Positions 21,639 to 23,666 of a DNA stretch of 23,666 bases are shown in pieces. The notes beneath the pieces were generated by a model. That model was not told the DNA's origin. It saw nothing but the letters and a program-made list of their open reading frames with translations, and searched no databases. The DNA is from Blastocladiella britannica. Lineage: Eukaryota; Blastocladiomycota; Blastocladiomycetes; Blastocladiales; Blastocladiaceae. The stretch lies in the NCBI GenBank assembly GCA_025349905.2, contig MU624790.1, positions 1 to 23,666 of the forward strand, read 5' to 3'. The translations under genes were made by a program, and so were the position numbers. Within the stretch, counting starts at the first letter, position 1; every line of letters begins with the position of its first letter.

Positions 21639-22970
21639 ATGGAAATGGAACCGGAAATGGTTGTGGAATCGGAAAATGGATCCAGTGGGGCGAGGCATGC
21701 CATGTACGCGTGGGGTGCCAATACCTGCGGCCAGCTCGCACTCGGCCACACACGCGACCTTCCGCTCCCGACCTTGGTTACGACGCGTCAAGGTTCCGAA
21801 CAAGTCGCTCCCGCCTTGCCCCCGACCATGATCTGCGGCGGCGCAAACCATTCACTACTGGTGGACGCTGCCGGTCACCTGTGGGCCGCCGGGTCCAACG
21901 AGCACGGCCAGCTGGGCGTGCCAACGCCAACACTCATAATCGCCCCATGGACAGATGTTGCCGTTTCGGCGAACCCCGCCGCAGCTCGTGTGCCGTGCGC
22001 TCTGCACTGGATTCGTGTGCCCTTGCCTTCGGACGCGGCCGCTATCGCGCACATTGCCGCCGGATGGGCACACTCGCTCGTGCTTCTGGTCTCGGGCGTT
22101 GTAATAGCGGCTGGCGACAATACCCATGGCCAGTGTGGGACGACAGGCCCGCGGTTCCGATTCGAGCCAGTGGCGCTGTTGCCGGGTAGAACGCGGGCGA
22201 TTGCCGCGGGCATGCGTCACTCGGTCGCGCTGTCGACCGACGGCCGAGTGTTCGCGTGGGGAGCTTCGCGCCACGGGCAGTGTGGAGTCGCCATCAGCCC
22301 CACTGGAAGTATAGGCGAGATCCCAGTTCCGGCCAGCACTCGAGCCACGGGCGTGGCGGCAGGAGCGCGGCATACTCTGATGGCGTTGCTCTATTATGAG
22401 CGGCCTGGCGCGACGCTGGCACTTGCGGTCGGCGACAACAAGCACGGCCAGCTAGGACGACCGGCCGCTGATGCTGGTTCGGTCCCGGTCATTCGCATCC
22501 TTGACGATGCCACAGCCAGCGACCCAGTACGGCATGTGCACTGCGGCTGGCACCACTCGACGCTGGTCACCGCCAGCGGCCGCGTGTGGACGTTTGGCCG
22601 CAACACGCACGGCCAACTTGGGCGGCCGAGTGGCGGCCGCTTTGACCCGGTACCGCGGTCGTTGGCGCTTCCAGGCCCCGTGCACTCGATTGTCGCTGGT
22701 GCCGAGCACATGCTCGCCCTCGTCGCATCGCCATCGTCCGACTCTTCTTTGTTATTGGCGTGGGGATGGAACGAGCACGGCAGCTGTGGGACCAATGCGC
22801 CGGCACTGGACGGCTGGACCGCTGACTCTGCGGTTCCCGTCGAGAGCCTCGATCTTCCCCGTCTTGCCGAGCCGACGGCTGTCGCGCTGCCGGCGGACGC
22901 TCACATATCCCTGATCGGCGGCGGCACCGCGCACACCTTTGCCGTCATCAAACCCGAAAGAAAAAATTGA
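21639..22970 (+). CDS. RCC1-repeat protein, SERGEF/DelGEF-like
   Basis: Single exon, 443 aa, ATG at 21639, TGA at 22968-22970. The protein is one seven-bladed RCC1-type propeller. Blade signatures recur as [80 protein letters not shown] and [13 protein letters not shown], each preceded by a G-x-x-H-S/T-L type strand. The last blade, [10 protein letters not shown] after [10 protein letters not shown], resembles SERGEF (deafness-locus-associated putative GEF), which binds the exocyst subunit Sec5 in animals. That role is only inferred. It is too short and too acidic at its N-terminus to be nuclear RCC1 with a histone-binding tail. No intron is seen, unlike nearly all its neighbours. Confidence 0.85.
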   Translation: MEMEPEMVVESENGSSGARHAMYAWGANTCGQLALGHTRDLPLPTLVTTRQGSEQVAPALPPTMICGGANHSLLVDAAGHLWAAGSNEHGQLGVPTPTLIIAPWTDVAVSANPAAARVPCALHWIRVPLPSDAAAIAHIAAGWAHSLVLLVSGVVIAAGDNTHGQCGTTGPRFRFEPVALLPGRTRAIAAGMRHSVALSTDGRVFAWGASRHGQCGVAISPTGSIGEIPVPASTRATGVAAGARHTLMALLYYERPGATLALAVGDNKHGQLGRPAADAGSVPVIRILDDATASDPVRHVHCGWHHSTLVTASGRVWTFGRNTHGQLGRPSGGRFDPVPRSLALPGPVHSIVAGAEHMLALVASPSSDSSLLLAWGWNEHGSCGTNAPALDGWTADSAVPVESLDLPRLAEPTAVALPADAHISLIGGGTAHTFAVIKPERKN

Positions 22971-22972
22971 AT

Positions 22973-23582
22973 TCATTTACCGCTGCCATCGCGGCCAGAA
23001 CTAGTAGCCTCGGGTGGAGACATGCCCTCGCTGATTTCGGCCAGCTCGTTGAGCTCGTCGACCGTCAGTCCTGCGAGCTCGGCCAGCTGGGCTTCCAGGT
23101 CGCCCACCTCGTGTGCCTCAATCTCCACCTCGGCGTCCGAGTCCAAGTCGCCATCACCAAGGAGATCGCGGTGGATTGCGTCGAGGTCTAGTTCACTGGT
23201 CGCTGCTGGTGATTGTTGTTGTGCTGCACCCGCGGCGGCGGCGGCAGCGGCTGTGCGGGCAGGGGGCTACAATCCAATGCAAGAATGAGAATCGCTCCAT
23301 CATATGGGATAAAAGTAAACAGACCTTGGCAGCGGCGGCAGGTTTACGCGCCTGCATGGCTCCGGATTGCACTGCGAGCAGATCCGCGGCAAGGGCTGGG
23401 TCGTGGGCCAGAGCGTCGGCCGCGGCCGGATCATCGTCGGGGTCGTCTGCGAGCAGGGATGGATCAAGGCCGAGCGAAGCCAGCGTGTCTTGCGCGGCGG
23501 ACGACGAGGATGAGGATGGCGTGGCCTTGGTCGCCGCCAAGTTGTCCTTGCTGCCCGTCAGCTTCTTGATGAACCACGACAT
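22973..23582 (-). CDS. Small acidic protein of unknown function
   Basis: Two exons, 23582-23325 and 23266-22973 (TGA), joined in phase 0 over a 58-nt intron (GTCTGT...TAG), giving 183 aa. It opens with a short basic amphipathic stretch (MSWFIKKLTGSKDNLAATK). A Ser run, an Asp/Ala-rich segment (LADDPDDDPAAADALAHD) and a basic QARKPAAAAK follow. Exon 2 gives an Ala/Gln-rich spacer, then an acidic, probably helical part (LDLDAIHRDLLGDGDLDSD, EVGDLEAQLAELAGLTVDEL). There is no signal peptide or membrane segment, and I recognise no family. The hydrophobic-plus-basic start followed by acidic helices could suit membrane association, but that is speculation. Its stop codon lies 2 nt from the stop of the converging SERGEF-like gene. 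The exon phase match and coding bias support a real gene. The intron could instead be retained, ending translation 43 codons later. Confidence 0.68.
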
Positions 23583-23666
23583 TTACTTGACTCTCTTCGC
23601 GACCACACTGCTGTTTGAGTGGTGGCTGAACTCTAAGAGAAATCAGTCCGGAAATTCCCATGGAAA

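Noticed and set aside
21855..22445. 196-aa minus-strand frame opposite the SERGEF-like gene
   Set aside because: Overlaps well-conserved RCC1 repeats and shows no domain of its own.

Overview
This is a gene-dense, GC-rich nuclear fragment of a eukaryote. Eleven protein-coding genes fill about 23.7 kb. Their introns are short: most are 55-75 nt, the longest is 210 nt, and one tentative case is 34 nt. I see no rRNA or tRNA gene, no mobile element and no CRISPR array. A membrane-anchored ADAM protease with a fungal-type metalloprotease segment suggests a fungus. Several genes here (a DCAF12 homologue, an NPSN-type Qb-SNARE, a cyclin Q homologue, a SERGEF-like RCC1 protein) are, to my knowledge, absent from or rare in yeasts and moulds. 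I therefore infer an early-diverging zoosporic fungus (chytrid or blastocladiomycete type) or another unicellular opisthokont relative. This is inference; no species is recognised.

Layout from left to right. 185-1582 (-) is a low-complexity basic protein built of S-P-x-K and R-P-P-S-P repeats. 1932-3212 (-) is a Ser/Thr/Pro-rich single-pass membrane protein. 3455-5361 (-) is a DCAF12-like WD40 substrate receptor in eight exons. A 0.8 kb AT-richer divergent promoter region follows. 6154-7080 (+) is an NPSN-type SNARE and 7163-12246 (+) is a large Ulp2/SENP6-7-type SUMO protease with SUMO-interacting motifs at both ends. 12299-15647 (-) is an ADAM protease. 15985-17349 (+) is PRMT1. 17412-19220 (-) is a cyclin Q-like protein with an RS domain inserted between its two cyclin folds. 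19300-21543 (-) is the tRNA dihydrouridine synthase Dus3. 21639-22970 (+) is a SERGEF-like RCC1-repeat protein. 22973-23582 (-) is a small acidic protein I do not recognise.

Genes lie tail to tail with almost no spacing: 2 nt between the stop codons at 22970/22973, 62 nt at 17349/17412 and 52 nt at 12246/12299. Divergent promoters are also compact (94-340 nt). There is no operon logic, so the genes should be read as independent housekeeping and regulatory units. Several act on nuclear regulation: SUMO removal, arginine methylation, a CRL4 ubiquitin-ligase receptor, and a CDK-type cyclin carrying a splicing-factor-like RS region.

I rebuilt exon structures by hand from splice signals, reading phase and family resemblance. 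All multi-exon models close in frame. The least certain part is the 5' third of the SUMO protease (7393-8440). The rebuilt introns share an unusual 5' splice site, GTNYG, often followed at once by a T-tract, which is reported as a finding.
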